A stretch of DNA of 64,000 bases from Metallyticus violacea (lineage: Eukaryota; Arthropoda; Insecta; Mantodea; Metallyticidae): positions 143,643,001 to 143,707,000 of the forward strand of contig CM060831.1 of assembly GCA_030762175.1 (NCBI GenBank), written 5' to 3'. The notes beneath the pieces are model-generated. The model searched no databases. It saw nothing but the letters and a program-made list of their open reading frames with translations, and was not told the origin of the DNA. The translations under genes were made by a program, and so were the position numbers. Numbering within the stretch: position 1 is the stretch's first letter; every line of letters starts with the position of its first letter. Of this stretch, positions 1 through 13,010 are shown piece by piece.

Positions 1-201
1 AAAATATTAATTAAACTATAAACAATAATAACTAATAAGTGCTCATTGAATATGTAATTCTAATATTAATGTAAATACAAGGAAAATAATACCTTTATAT
101 TTAAAATAATTCTTTGAGCAGTCCTAGAAAGCCAGTCTATTGCACTGCACTTTTAAAAACTGTAGTTATTTGTTATAGAAGCAGTAAAAATAAATACTCA
201 C
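1..201 (-). other. start of intron 1 of the left-edge oig-4-like gene
   Basis: On the minus strand this follows a GTGAGT donor at 201-196 and should be the beginning of the first intron of the gene whose signal-peptide exon is at 375-202. It is AT-rich with no coding signal. Confidence 0.6.
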
Positions 202-375
202 ATTGTTATTATTGTAATACTGATCAGATTCAGGATCACGGTACTTTCCGGTGATAGGTAGTCCAATTTGCACTCTGCTTTTTGTTCGACTGCGAGCTCT
301 TCCTCTGCGGCCTAAAGCTCCCAAACAAAGTAAAAGAAGCACAAGAAGAATTCCAAGCACTCTTCTGTTTTTCAT
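202..375 (-). CDS. first coding exon of an oig-4-like secreted single-Ig protein (paralog A, partial)
   Basis: Encodes 58 residues: MKNRR, a leucine-rich hydrophobic core (signal peptide, about residues 6-22), an Arg-rich stretch (RRGRARSRTKSR), then VQIGLPITGKYRDPESDQYY and four Asn. It stops at a phase-0 GTGAGT donor. Signal peptide, basic linker, a YYN tail and a phase-0 intron match the first exon of the complete gene at 29911-29711, so this is read as a tandem paralog. As I know insect OIG-4 proteins, a motif like VQIGLPITGKYRDPESDQYY precedes the Ig domain, which makes this the more conserved copy. The Ig exons would lie beyond position 1. An in-frame ATG at 396 adds seven residues (MFKTGGG). 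The downstream ATG is preferred because a CAG acceptor-like site lies just upstream (about 382) and the hydrophobic core then sits at the usual distance from the start. Function is inferred from family only: a small secreted Ig protein, reported at neuromuscular junctions in worms. Confidence 0.75.
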
Positions 376-2329
376 TCCTCCACCTGTTTTAAACATTCTG
401 GATTAACATGGAATATTAATGCATGTATTTTAGTGGCAGAGGGTAGGAGTTTATTTTCTTTGTAATTAACTTCCACTGTGTATGGAAAGGCTGGCAAGTT
501 GTTTAATCATTTTAGAATAATTATTATTAATCAGAGGATATTTAGCATTGAGTTAGGTGATAATGTAATTATGTACTTCAAATTATATGAAATATGCTTC
601 TATAGATAACTGTTGTTAATGGTTGTGCATTTAATAGACCGATGGATATTTTTATTTCTGTAGATCTTTTCCTCACCAGAATAATTTTATATAAATTTTA
701 TTACATTCCAGTTAACTAAATTAGGCATCAATATTTTTAAGAAATGAATTTTTCTAAATTTTCTTAACTTGAACTTTTAAAGTTTACTCAATTTTCCATA
801 TAAATATTTGTATGTTAAAGTTATGGTGAAGTGAAGTATATATATTTTTAGCAATAGAGGAGAATAGAAACTTTGGAGGTTTTCTGATGGCTTTATTTTT
901 TAAATATATGTAGGGCAGTGATCTAAGAACTTTCATTTATTGTATGATAAAATTATAATAAAGATAACTGATACTATTGGAGCTTTCATTTAGTGTTACT
1001 GCTTACTGGAACTGAAGCATTCAATTAGACCTGAATGTCAGATTGTATATTACCTTAAAGTGAAGTTTTTATGTTGCCAGTTAACCATTCTGCAATGTCC
1101 CTACTACTTCTCTGATACTCTTCAAAATCTTGCCATAGAAAAATTTCATTGTGATTTATAAATAGCTACTTACACTAAATAGACCCAGTAACACGTTGGA
1201 GAGACCACACTGCAGCTGCTAGACTCGATGTCACCAATGTCAAATGTCCCACCACCGCAATCATGTTAACACTTAATATCCATCAGGGTCACTTATTGGG
1301 ATCACTTTTCTCATGTGGTCCTAATAGGTCCCTTCCTCTGACCATCCATCAGCTCTTCTTCTAGAGGGGATTTAGTCCCTTGCCCTTAAACATCTCAATA
1401 AAATTCCAATCTTGTTTCTCACTTCCCTTCCCCCTCTTCTGCTAACACAGAAAGCACATGGCTGAAATGTGACTTCTACCTTCATGTTCTAATGTTCCTT
1501 GTTAGTTTTGGTTTTTCGTGTGTACATGGATGTAAAACAGTCGGATGCTTGTGTTATTTTAAAATCTCGGTTTTATTGCAGTTCATGAAAGTAGAACAGT
1601 ACAAAACAGGATGAAAAAAGAAGCAATTAAAGAGCAGTTTATTAACATAGAAAATGTGTATAATGGATATTAGAAGTCAACCATAAAGTGTACACAAAAG
1701 TTTTACATAAGCAATTGACTTAACATTTTGAAACAAAGTAAGAGAGAAATATTAAACGCTTTTGGAAATAACATTCCTACTTCACTTCTATAAAATTAAA
1801 ATTATGCAGTAAAGCAGCTGGTTTGCTATTTTTTATTTTTTTTTTTAATATAAAGGAAGCTAGAAGAAAATTTTTTGTCCAAGACAAATAATTCAGATCT
1901 GCAAATGTTCAACAGATTGTTGGATTCAAGAGGTATAAATGCTCAGATATGAGCCTACTTGACCAGTACAGCTTTCATGTTGTTTACAGATCTAGTAAGT
2001 TAGCAGGAAAATAACACTTTTTTTTGCAGTATTTCTTTTTTGTAATTAAAATTAAGTATTTATTTATTGCTCTTAGACTTGAGGTATTATAGCCAATGAG
2101 CATTGTTATTTATAAACATATAGAAAGACAATGATACATTGTAATAAAAAGATGAAATTCAAGAGAATTATATCAAACACAAGAAGCAGTGTATAGAAGA
2201 ATTATTTGTGGTAGATGAAGTATTATAATGCTTATATATACAGAGTAGTTACAGATTAGTATTTTGTACAAATTTCAAATATTGTCATATAAAATTCATA
2301 TGCAATTTTACAAATATATTTTATGCCAT

Positions 2330-2560
2330 TCCTTTGTTAGATATTTACATTTTGTCTATTCTATATAAAATTTTTCCAATGAAATAGCTCTTGAGTTTGT
2401 TTCTAAAACTTGCGCTAATTTTAAAACTTTGAGGTAGTTTGATAAAGAATATACCCTATTAAATGAGCCTTTATGCATTACAACTTTGTTATGTACACCC
2501 TATGATATTTGTATGCTCCTCTAGTATTAATTAAACAGTTAAATTTTCATTACATAATTA
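2330..2560 (-). mobile_element. possible LINE 3' remnant
   Basis: The stretch around 2385-2500 resembles, with many differences, the 3'-terminal regions of the Jockey-like LINE copies at 34634-35757 and 9440-10090, including the phrase equivalent to 'tagtttgataaa...'. Weak, based on visual alignment only. Confidence 0.25.
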
Positions 2561-4884
2561 ATTCAGATGTCTATAAGTATATAAGTGTAGCATTTATAAG
2601 GATTTGAAACTTTTGTATATTTTTATGTATGTATGTTTATTAATCTTTTTATTAATACCCCACATTGATTCTGGAAATATCAATTCTTAATCTTGGTAGA
2701 AAAACTAACACAGAGTTAATTATGTTCCAAAAAGTATATGTGATATGATAGGCACTACTGCAAAAAGTACTTATACATAATTATTAAAGCTGTGTAATGC
2801 TTCAATATTACATATAAAAATATACCTATAAAAATTGAGCTCACAGAAAGCTCTTGTTGATAAAATATGGCAGTGTAGCTTGAGCAATTGAGTAATGCCT
2901 GCCAGTTTTTCTTTGCTCTTAATAGAGTTTATTTTAGGGAATTCAGAAGAATTTTTTTCAATATACTAAATAAGTTACAGTTCTGTAATACTAGAGAGGC
3001 AGAAGCTCTATCTTTTAGATATTTCCAGTCTTATAAATTGAAGTTTGTGTTTGGTGATCTGGAACCCAGATATTAAGAAAATGCTGGTGTAGGATGCAGT
3101 TCCAAACTTACTTCTTAGTAGTTCTTACATAATTAGGAATATAAAGTTGCTGTCTTCGATAAATGTTAAGTTTTAATTTCAAGTCCTTTAATTGTGATAT
3201 CAACATAGTTCTAGCCCATTCTAAAGAATGATAGGCCAATTATTAGGTGTAGGACCACACCAATCTTTTCTCTTTAGCCCTTGTTGAATGACAACTGCTA
3301 GATCAGGCATTAATTTGGATTTCTTGAAATTTCTGTAAAGAGAAATGAATGCTATGTCAGCATTCAAAAATATTTTCATTTCATGAGAATACAGTTTTAG
3401 CTGTGTTCTAAGAGTGCATCTCTGCTTTAATAACATAACATTTTTCATACTCTGAAACTTATAAGCTTTTGGAATGAAAATTTAATCCATTTAAAGTTCT
3501 GAATGCAGACCAATGTTTGTTTACATTCATACTAGCACAGGTCACTTCATGCTTGTATAAGCAAAACCAGTGCATATAGGAACAACTGTATGAAGGAGGG
3601 ATTTGAGATATGTACTAATTGAAGAATAAGTTGAGTAGCTGTAGATTCATTGCATTTATCAATAAACTAATGGGAACAATTTAAGCATACATTTTTATGG
3701 CAGTCAAACAGAGATTTTTGTGGACAGGGTTATGATCATTAATTTTTAACTAAGTAATAAAGCATTAAATGTTTCATGTCTTTTGAATAATCTTATATAT
3801 GAATGAAATAATCTATACATAATGAGTTTCAAATATGCTAATAAAAAAGGGGATTGGAGAAGACAGTTGACATTATACATTTAAAGTTAGTCTACAGGGA
3901 AAAAAAGGCCTTCAACATATACAGAGAAACTCGGCACAAAACGGTATATAGATCAAGAAAAATAAAAGGGAAGGGAAAAAAAAAAGAAAAACAAGAGTAG
4001 CTGATTTGGCTCTGCATCAGACAGAGCAACTGACACCCAAAACAACTGACATATTTCAAAGAACTATTTATGTCCACTTTGGAATGAAATGCACAAGCAG
4101 AACTAAGATATAAAACTGTCATATATGAATAAAAGATTCTTAGGCTTATGTCTAGGTTGTATTGAAATAACGTTTCAAGCTTCCAAGACAGACATTCTTC
4201 ATCTAACATGCTATTTCTAATTGAAATGGGTGAACTTTTGGCTTTATGAGAGAACTCATCAAAATATTGTAGTTCTGTTGGCTTTTAAATATGAATGCTC
4301 TAATGTGTGTCTTACAATGAGGAATTCTATACAATGATATGAAATTAAAATTGTTTGCTAAAAGAGTATTGTCATCACAGGTTTACAAAATATTAAGCAA
4401 GGAGAATATACAGCTGCATAAAGTCCTTCTGCTATTACTAGCTCCTCCCAATCACAAGAGTGACAGCGTAATTTGGCTGAAGGGCACTGTTCTAAATCAC
4501 CTATTATCTCGAGTGCCTCTCATTGCCTCTACATGTTCCCCCTTATAGGCAGCTGACTTGTGTCAGAAATAAAATGTTTTGATAGCATGTATATTTGGAT
4601 TCTATTTATGTGATTAGCATTAAATCTTTTAAAAAATCTAGGGTTTACTACTGCTACTTATATGTATGCAAGAATGTGAAAACATGAAATGAAACTTCAA
4701 ACAAAGACATGAAGAATCTAAAAGAATAATTCTTTGTAACAAACCATTCCTTTCGTTTCATTTCTTTAAGGTGCACTAAATTTATCTTGATTTAATTTTA
4801 CTGTAGTTTTTTTAGCATTCTTTAAATCCATACAATTGTTACAGAGATATAATTATGAATTTAGAACTATTCAAATTACAACAA

Positions 4885-4885
4885 C

Positions 4886-4913
<28 letters not shown>
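4885..4913. repeat. (AAT)n microsatellite
   Basis: About nine to ten AAT units, bordered by AAC-type variants. Confidence 0.9.
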
Positions 4914-4917
<4 letters not shown>

Positions 4918-6399
4918 CAATAGTACATGAAATTATAATAGCAAATCATTATACTATTATCACTAAGAATATATAACATTTACTCATAATTACACTTTTA
5001 TAAAATTAAAATTTCTTCAAAGGAATAATACATCTTACAGAGATATTCTCCAAGAAATATCTAAATAAAACATAATTGTTACATAAATATAAATATGGTT
5101 GGTCAGAGCAATTTCTGATGTAAAATATACATATTCATTATATTGATGAAAATATACAAATTCACTTCTTAAAATTAAGAGATTTCTACATATAGTTTTG
5201 CAAGGTGAAAGTGTTTGCACTATCAATAAAACTTCCCCAAACAGTAATGTCATATATCATAATAGAGTGAAAATAGGCAAAATAAATAGTTCTTATAGCA
5301 TCACTGTGACAAATGTTTAACATTCATCAAACACTATGGTAAGAACGGATACATTTCAGAAAAATGTACTCTTAGTGAAATTTACACAGAAAAAGAAGAA
5401 GAAAAAGGCAATTAAATACATAGGCATAATTCACCAACAGAATCATGTAAAAAATACTTCAAAAAATAATTGCTTTCTTTACATAGAAGAAAATGTGTAG
5501 GGCTCTCATTTGAGATCTAACATTTGTAATCATCATATCAGATGTTCTAGCCAAATTGATTTGCCCTTTGTCTGACTGACTAAAATGGGCATAAATACAT
5601 ACATATCTCTTTAATAAGTTACCTGCAAATGATGCTGTACCATTAAAAAATTTAAATGTTCTATTCAATTAATGAATTCCTACAAAGTTGTGTACACCTT
5701 GCTTTTTAAGCTATTTTATGAAAAAACAATACTAAGACTCTTATTAGTTTGGCAACATATTAATAGCTATAAATACTATGATGGTTGTATTATATTATTA
5801 TGCTAGCATAAGTCGTACACTTTACAAATTTGACAAAACCAATTGCCTGTAAAAGTACTTCAAATTGAATTAAAATCTTATTTTATCTTATCTTAAAATT
5901 TAAACAGTTATCAGTTTGCAAGACAAAGAAATTTCGTTTCCATAATTAGCAAAGAATGTGTTAATTTTATATGACATGCAGGATATTTGCACAATTAGAA
6001 GACAGAAAAAATGTAAAGCACCATTCAAAATTTGATATCTCAGCACATTATGGCTAGTATGAAGAGGAACAGAATAAAAAGACGTGAAAGGAAAGGAAAG
6101 AATGCTGAATGGAAAGATAGCATGAGATGCACTATGTGAGGAGTGCAATAAAATATCTGCCAACTCCTTTTTGAGGAATGCTATATAACACCAAACTCCT
6201 TCAAATGTTGAATTCTGCAAAGCATGGCTCCACACTTCTGAGAAGTTGTTTTATGTATCTTTCTAATGTGAAGATTGGTGTGCTCCAGTTGAATATCCTG
6301 CACATAAGAGGTATAAGTCTTAGGTCTTGGCAACTATATATATATATTTTGCAAACTTGAAAAATATAAGATATAGGTTGAAAGTGTATGAACTGTACT

Positions 6400-6749
6400 T
6401 TCGAATGAAGCCACCAGATGGTGTATGTGAGCAGAGCTGCGTGTTTCAGCACGTCTTCAAGTTCACTTGAGGAGTGACAATGGTCAGGAATGCAGGTCAC
6501 GAAGAGTGAGTCCCGTGCGTATATGAAAATAGCATTTCTCCGCGTCAAGAATGCCACACAGAGCTACGGGAAGCGTTGAGGTGGACAGGGGGCCTTCAAA
6601 CAGGGAAAATGTGACGACCGAATCTCTCGCGTAGTGGGCATCTTGTGTCCGCGGACAAAGATGTACGAGCGATAGTGATGGAACAGTGCTTATGCGTTGA
6701 TAGGCGCGGGACACTTGTAGAATTAGAAAAACAAACAGGAATTCCGGGG

Positions 6750-6780
<31 letters not shown>

Positions 6781-7560
6781 ATGCACGCATTTTACGGGAG
6801 GATCGGAACATGAGGAAAATGTGTGCAAAGTGGGTGCCACATCAATTAAGTGAGGTATAGAAGTGAACTCGCTATGAAACATGTCGCATAATACATCTGG
6901 CGAGATTTCAGCAAGAAGAGAATGCCATGTTGAATCACATCATTGCAGTTTATGAAACGTGGGCAAGGGCGTATGAACCAGAACTCAAACTACGGTCCAG
7001 TGAATGACGTCACTCTGGGTCACCTCGCAAACACAAGTTTCGCTGAACTCCTTCATCAACAAAAGTCATGGCCATTCTGGCGTATGACACTCAAGTGTCA
7101 AGGTGTGCTTGTGTGTCAAGCAGTACGTGAAGGGATCACTGTAAATGCCCATTATTATAGGCCTTTTTTTTGGTGTCGCAATTGCCGCACGTACCAACGG
7201 CCAGAACTTTTGAACAATGCCATTATTCTCCATGATAACGCTACAGCTCATACAGCCGACAGTGTCAAGTGTCTTTTACATTTGTGGGAATGGGAAAATT
7301 CTTCTAAATCCGCCATATTCGGACGATCTCAGTCTCTCTGATAACGGTCTCATTTCCAAACTGAAGCAGCCATTGTGTGGGAAATGTTTTGCTAACAAAG
7401 CGGACATTTTGACATCATTTCGTCGCGAGATGTCCCAAGAAACTTACATGCAGCAGATGGTATACAGTGCCCATCGCTGACAACGAACTGTCGATGTACT
7501 TGCAGACTGCTTCAAAGGCTGCTAAACACTGTGGACTACCTGGGAGACCCATCCTATGAC
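6400..7560 (+). mobile_element. mariner-like transposase pseudogene (SETMAR-type)
   Basis: A broken transposase starts at an ATG at 6480 (MVRNAGHEE...) and continues through several frame changes. Recognisable pieces in order are: second helix-turn-helix region (VDRRGTLVELEKQTGIP, near 6700), MCAKWVPHQLSEV (near 6820), ETWARAYEPELK (near 6955), NAIILHDNATAHTA (near 7220) and a C-terminal part ending near 7480. The expected first catalytic Asp of the DETWAR block is Tyr (VYETWARAYEP), and stops and frameshifts separate the blocks, so the element is dead. It is locally GC-richer than its surroundings. Terminal inverted repeats were not identified. Confidence 0.85.
6750..6779. repeat. 30-nt poly(A) tract inside the transposase pseudogene
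   Basis: Thirty consecutive A lie between GGAATTCCGGGG and CATGCACGC. The tract replaces a few codons of the DNA-binding region with a lysine run (or phenylalanine run on the other strand). Likely mononucleotide expansion after the element died. Confidence 0.9.
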
Positions 7561-8469
7561 AGATTTACAATCCTGTAAGTAGCTGTGTTAAACTTTTGCT
7601 CATGCCATAATAAACCAATGTTATCTGGTTGCCTATGTTTTGCTTCTTCCCTATGAGGGTCACCTTCATCCAGACTTTTGTTGGGAGCACCTCTCAGCAG
7701 TAAATGCCATATACTTTCAAATGTATACTTTGATTTTTTGTGCTGTCCCTTGTTCATGAGAGAGAAAAAAATATTCATCATGACTTATGCCATGCACTTA
7801 ATTGCTTTTAAATTTGATGACTATATTGGTTGCTATAATGCAGAAAAGTCAGGCATGATTTAAATGCCACTGAGAAGCAATTTGTAACTTGATAGCAGTT
7901 AAACTTCTTGTTGAAAGCTACCATCAAATTTTAGGAATGTAATTACATGTATCTGATAATGGGGTTCAGAGGACAGTTGATTGGCTAAAAACATCCTAGC
8001 TTAGGCCACAGAAATATTATGTGTCTCACGTAGTCGATATCATTTGAGGTGGGATAGTGTATTTATGCTGCTCTCTGCTGTAGAGTTCATTTCAATTTTA
8101 TTTAATCTATCTAATCTTATACATGATATCAGACACAGAGAAAAAAATATGATGATAATGATACATTTTATTCTGACATCAAAATTATAGTATTATTGCA
8201 TGAAATCATCTAATTCAAAGACTTTCAAAAGCACCTATTCAGCAAATGTTACTCATTGCTCTATATATACACTTCAAATAGAGAAAGGCAGTCATTAAGG
8301 TTATATTGAGCTCAAGTTTAGAGTTAAATATTCTTATAATGATATAGCAATATTATTTACTACTTCAATGTTAATAGCTTCCAGAGTTCATATGAAAGTA
8401 AAACATTTGTTTACTTTTTTGTACAACAATTTTTACTAAGTAATTTTAGCTCTTAGGCAACTTATTAAA
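7561..8469. other. intergenic, nothing recognised
   Basis: AT-rich sequence after the mariner remnant. No exon, RNA gene or repeat family was recognised. Confidence 0.4.
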
Positions 8470-8910
8470 GCAGGATAATGTCTACGTATGTATAATGAAG
8501 TTATTTGAGTTATGGGCTGGCATAATGTGGCTACATATAGTGTGAAGCCAGCCATCAAGGTCATATTTGTATGCATTCACATGTTATTTGGTGCTTTCAT
8601 TGTGTGTAAATAGTGTGCAATTTGTTCTGCATTAGTTATGCCAGTGCATAAATATAATCTTGAGGAAGGGATTTTTTTATGTGAAAATGGATTCTTGCAG
8701 AGAAGTGGTAATGTGATTTGCAAGAAAATATCCTGTCAATCATGTTCAGATAGAGAACTGTTCTCCAACTGGTTAAGATGTTATGAAATACAGGATCTCT
8801 CCATGGCAAGAAATAATATTCTGAACTGCCATGTTCGTACAGAAAGAAAAGTTAGATGAAATACAGGAATTTCCTATACAGAAGCTGACAATGTATTGTC
8901 ACTGAGGGAC
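8470..8910 (+). mobile_element. N-terminal transposase fragment (DUF4817-type helix-turn-helix)
   Basis: An open frame at 8638-8859 begins MPVHKYNLEEGIFLCENG and resembles the N-terminal domain common in insect Tc1/mariner-like elements (YSLEERVF...). A frameshift near 8845 would restore EKLDEIQEF, the usual end of that domain. The 5' leader (8485-8600) resembles leaders near 19640 and 21380. A 5'-end relic without a catalytic domain. Confidence 0.55.
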
Positions 8911-9204
8911 ATCATTTTCAACATCTCTTATAATGCAGACAGATTAGGTTCATTTTTGTCAGTTTTTAATACAGTATCATTTTATGCATTCAGTAAAAAT
9001 ATAATTGCTAAATAAAAATATGAACTTTATGCTTGGCAACTCTTTCCTTTTTCTGTTGTAATGGCAGCACTTCAGTAGCTGTGCCCAGGTGATGTGTAAC
9101 TCAAATTACCTCACTGTATATGTGCATGCATGTTTCTATACAGGCCTAAATTGTTTTACTAATCAGAACAGAATTCTGTTTGTTTACTCTTTAAAACCAG
9201 AAGG

Positions 9205-10300
9205 GAGCTATAGGTTACCACAAAATTTGGACAAATTACCTCTCCTAATTTCATCCCCTTTGACACATGAAAAATCAAAGTTTTGCTTCCAGTGCCCTAT
9301 TATTCTGAACCAATATCTGCTGTTTATAACCATGGAAATATTAATTTATTTTTATTTTCAATAATAATTCAATTTGGAATCGAACACAGCGAAACACACA
9401 TTAATAATCTTCTAAGTCAAAATATTTAGAAGAGATTGTTACTTTTATTTATTATATTGGCACATTTAAGGTCTTAGGGCCTTTTCTTCCACTCAATCAG
9501 TCTTGTACAGATTTTATTTCAGTTTACAGACTCAATACATGAGTTTACAAAACAAGTTAAATCAAAACAAAAGCAAAAAAACATGAATGATAAATAAAAT
9601 ATCTAAAGCAAGCTTACACACCATTTTGCTTTACACTACAATTCATCTGTTCTGTATAAGCATTTGTTAATTAAACATTTTTTAAATTCTGTTTTGAAGT
9701 TATTCCCTTGCTTCAGTTATAGGGAGTTTGGTGCTTTGTTATAGAGTATAACTGCTTTTACAAATGGATCCTGTTCAGTAATATTTCTATTTACATTCAT
9801 TCTATGCAAATGTTTTTCCCTTAGTGCTGTAATGGTAAATATGTTTGTTACAGTTAGTGGAAAGTATATTGATATGTTCTATAAATAGAATAATTTTATA
9901 TGCATCATGGAGAAAACTGTTAGCAAATCATTCTCTGAATATATTTCTGCATGATGTTTTCCCATCAAGCTTGTAGATGGCTCTTAAACAACTTTTTTGT
10001 AGAACTAGGATTATTCTACCTGTGTAGCAGATTCCCTGCTTTTTCCTTAATTTTATCCCCTAACAAGGTAGAAAGGTGAAAAGGTATTGAAATAGGTTGA
10101 AAATCACATTATATTATATCAGCGAAGTTTGATATCTGAGGACTTTTTGGGATTTGGAACTAAACATGACTTTTTTTTTACTGTATAGGTTATCTTAAAA
10201 CTTGAACAAACTCTAATCTCCTCTAATTTCATACTCTTGACAAATTAAAAACAAAGTTCTAAAAGTTGGAAATACATGGTAATCCAGCTAGTATTAATAT
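9205..10300. repeat. dispersed direct repeat pair (9205-9290 and 10184-10270)
   Basis: Two similar, same-orientation stretches (tataggttacc/tataggttatc, then ctcctaatttcat/ctctaatttcat, then a caaagtt block) flank the LINE remnant at 9440-10090. They may be copies of one old repeat or a target-region duplication. Confidence 0.4.
9440..10090 (-). mobile_element. Jockey/CR1-like LINE, 3' end only
   Basis: On the minus strand this parallels the 3' part of the LINE at 34634-35757. It has a decayed C-terminal coding end (about 10080-9960), the shared '3'UTR' phrase around 'acaaatggatcctgttc', and an AT-rich tail near 9440. It is 5'-truncated and has no reverse transcriptase motifs left. Confidence 0.45.
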
Positions 10301-12199
10301 ATTCCTCCATAGGCAATGCTTTTAATTATCAGCAAGAATTGATAAGTAAATGGTTTGCATGCTGTATATTTGGAAATCAGAGATTTTTCCTAAAATGATC
10401 CAAGATTTGGTGTATAGAACATATCACCACAGACACTTCAGCTTTTCAAATCACAGTTTGTCTTTTACAGTTCAGTGCTGGGATTCTATGCTCACTGTAA
10501 CAGTTTCTTTATTGAATTTTTTTGTTTTTGCGTTCACTTGTTGAATTCTCTTCACACTGTGGGGTGAGAAATTTGAAGGTTTGTTGTTATAAAATAATTA
10601 AGTTATTATCAGTACTCATACTGCTTTTGCCATTTTGAACAGAAACTAAACTAACTCAGTTAAATGTACATGCTTAAGAAATTAAAGGAAGTTATACATA
10701 GTTGTTTGCACTAGAAATGGATACAAAAGATTCCAGGACATGTTAGTTTGGAAGGGAAATATTAGCCAAAGAAGATCTCTTAACGTAAAAATGAGGCCTA
10801 ATTTTCAAATAGAGCTTCCCTTGAAATTCTAGCTTGTAAAAATAATGCTGGGAGAGAGGAAAAGAGACTTAAAAACTTTAGGGCTAAACTGAGAATTTGA
10901 GTAGCACAATTGTGATTAATGAATGGACATGATCATCTGAAAGAATATCTTTTTAGAATGAAAAAATAATTACTGCCCACATTGCAAGGATTGAAACATT
11001 ATTTTAAAAAAGGGCATGTTACAGTATAGCCAGCTCAATAATAGTAAGCAGAATGGAAAGTTACAGCTGTTTGTAGAGAGGCCAGGAAGAGAACAATATC
11101 AACATCCCAAATAGCCATTATTTATTTATGTACTAAGCAAAATACATAAAATAATAAAGGCCTATAAGTTCTGACTGGCCACTTTTCTTATAGGCCAATA
11201 AACAATTTTTAAATGACAACATAATGAATTGCAATTGTTACTATATAAATTCCAGAATTTTCTCTCTTTCTTACTCTTGTGATTAATTTCATCTTTGGCT
11301 ACTAGAAGGTAGTCTTCTGGTAATCTTCATATTAATGTTAATAAAGGAGCTACTCCTTTGGCATACCAGAAGGTAAACCTCACCTTTCATTCATCCTTTC
11401 TTACAGCTCATAGACAGATTAATTGTATCTATTCCAACTATTAATTGACTTCCTTTAAATGTTTAATGCTTGCATTCCCCAATGTTTCTTTCTTCAATAC
11501 TCACACTAGGCTAGATATATCTTCCTGAACTGTACTATTAACAGTTACTAAGTTCATCAACTTTTGTGTTAATGCTTGTTGAGTATTTATCATCTTAACC
11601 TATTTCTTCTACTTGATCAGTCTTGTCTAATGGCCATTTCTCATTTCTGTTTCACTTTTCCTAAAAACTCTCCTAAACTTTCTGATTGATTTTCATCAAT
11701 AAAAATATTTTTTAATATTACTTCTCTGCTTCCCTTTAATCATTTCTCTCTTGCAATTTTGTCATCTGCCCCTTATAATCAAACAATATATATTCTTTAT
11801 TTTAAATAGCCTTTAGTAACCAACCAACACCTTTAAACAATGAAGTGACATTGAGTATAAATTGCCTTCAAGATAGATACATAATAAGTGGCATTTGAGT
11901 CCTAGAAGTGAATAAGACTGAAGGGGAATTGGAGTTCTCCCCTCATGGGAAGTGGTTGCAGCAATAGGGAAGGTTGTTAAAACTGTTTGCGGATGAATCT
12001 ATAGAAGGAGGGAGAAAACTAATTCAGATAGAACTTTTCTAAGGTAATGAGAATAAATTCAATGGAGATATGCTAGGCTTTATAATATGACATATTAAGC
12101 GATTCATGCTGAACTAAAGGAGAAATAAGAACATAGAGCAGAATGCTACTGCTATATAAAGCTCACTAAATAATTTTTGAGATACTCTATATCTAACAG
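10301..12199. other. intergenic, nothing recognised
   Basis: AT-rich. A mildly GC-richer section at 11880-12160 may be an old repeat. No supported gene. Confidence 0.4.
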
Positions 12200-13010
12200 T
12201 CACAGAAAAGTACTCACCTTTTGGAACCATTTCCAGCCACATGTGCATCACCCATTTTCCAGCACTGCAGCCAATTCTTCATTGTGAGCTGTGACTACTT
12301 CTTCAGGGCAGGGTAATTGTGGCTCTTCACATTGAGGTAAAGGAAAAAGTCACATGGTGTTAGGTTGCAACTTAAAAATAATGTGTCAACAGTTTTGTTT
12401 CTGTACTGTCCATAAATGCCAGTGTTATGTTGGAGTATGGCAGAAGTTTATTGTGGTGCAACACAAAGACCTTTATCTCAGTTCTTACCTATCATTAATG
12501 GATTCTGTTGAACATTTTGAAAAAACAGAGTTCAGCATACCGTTGTGTAGTAACTGTTTTCTGGAATATCAGTTGCCAGATAACATTTTTTGAAAAGAAA
12601 GTGATGATCAACTCTGGCACTCTTTGACGTTCGTGAACTGGTCCTCAGGAAGATTGGCACTTGGTTTCAGGATCTAATTGGTAGAATCAAGTTTCATCTT
12701 CTTTGACAAAGTCAGATCATATGCCACCATTGTTGAATCCTCAAAGCACACACTGTTTCTTCCTGCAAAATTTCTACCTTTGGGTGAAACTATGAGACAC
12801 CCATTTTGAACAAATTTTTTCATTTACAAGTGCTCATGAAGAATGGTAGAAACTTGGATAAAATTAATTCCTGCAGTTAATCCTTATAATTAAACCTTGG
12901 AATTTCTCCGATTATGTTTTACATGTGAGATGTTTTCTTTGGTCATACTATAGTTAGCCTGCAATTTGTATCTTCACATTTGAGAGATGGTTGCATGCTC
13001 TTAAATTTGT
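12200..13010 (-). mobile_element. mariner-like transposase relic, C-terminal part
   Basis: Read on the minus strand, the stretch near 12380-12330 gives CNLTPCDFFLYLNVKSH, matching the transposase motif around the last catalytic Asp (…LxPCDFFLxxxLK). It is followed by a decayed C-terminus ending near a WKWF-like stretch. Stops and frameshifts are frequent. Upstream transposase blocks toward 13010 are barely readable. Confidence 0.5.

Larger units (their letters stand above)
376..6379. other. AT-rich intergenic/intronic DNA, no gene recognised
   Basis: No convincing exon on either strand. A more GC-rich island at about 1170-1450 (both strands full of stops) looks like an old repeat but was not identified. 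The other open frames here are short, low-complexity and without family signatures. Confidence 0.5.

Noticed and set aside
1170..1450. GC-richer patch as a possible exon
   Set aside because: No open frame of useful length flanked by splice sites and no recognised peptide. More likely an old repeat.
5900..6557. Overlapping frames of 111-118 codons on the minus strand
   Set aside because: No family motifs. They partly overlap the 5' part of the mariner relic in antisense.
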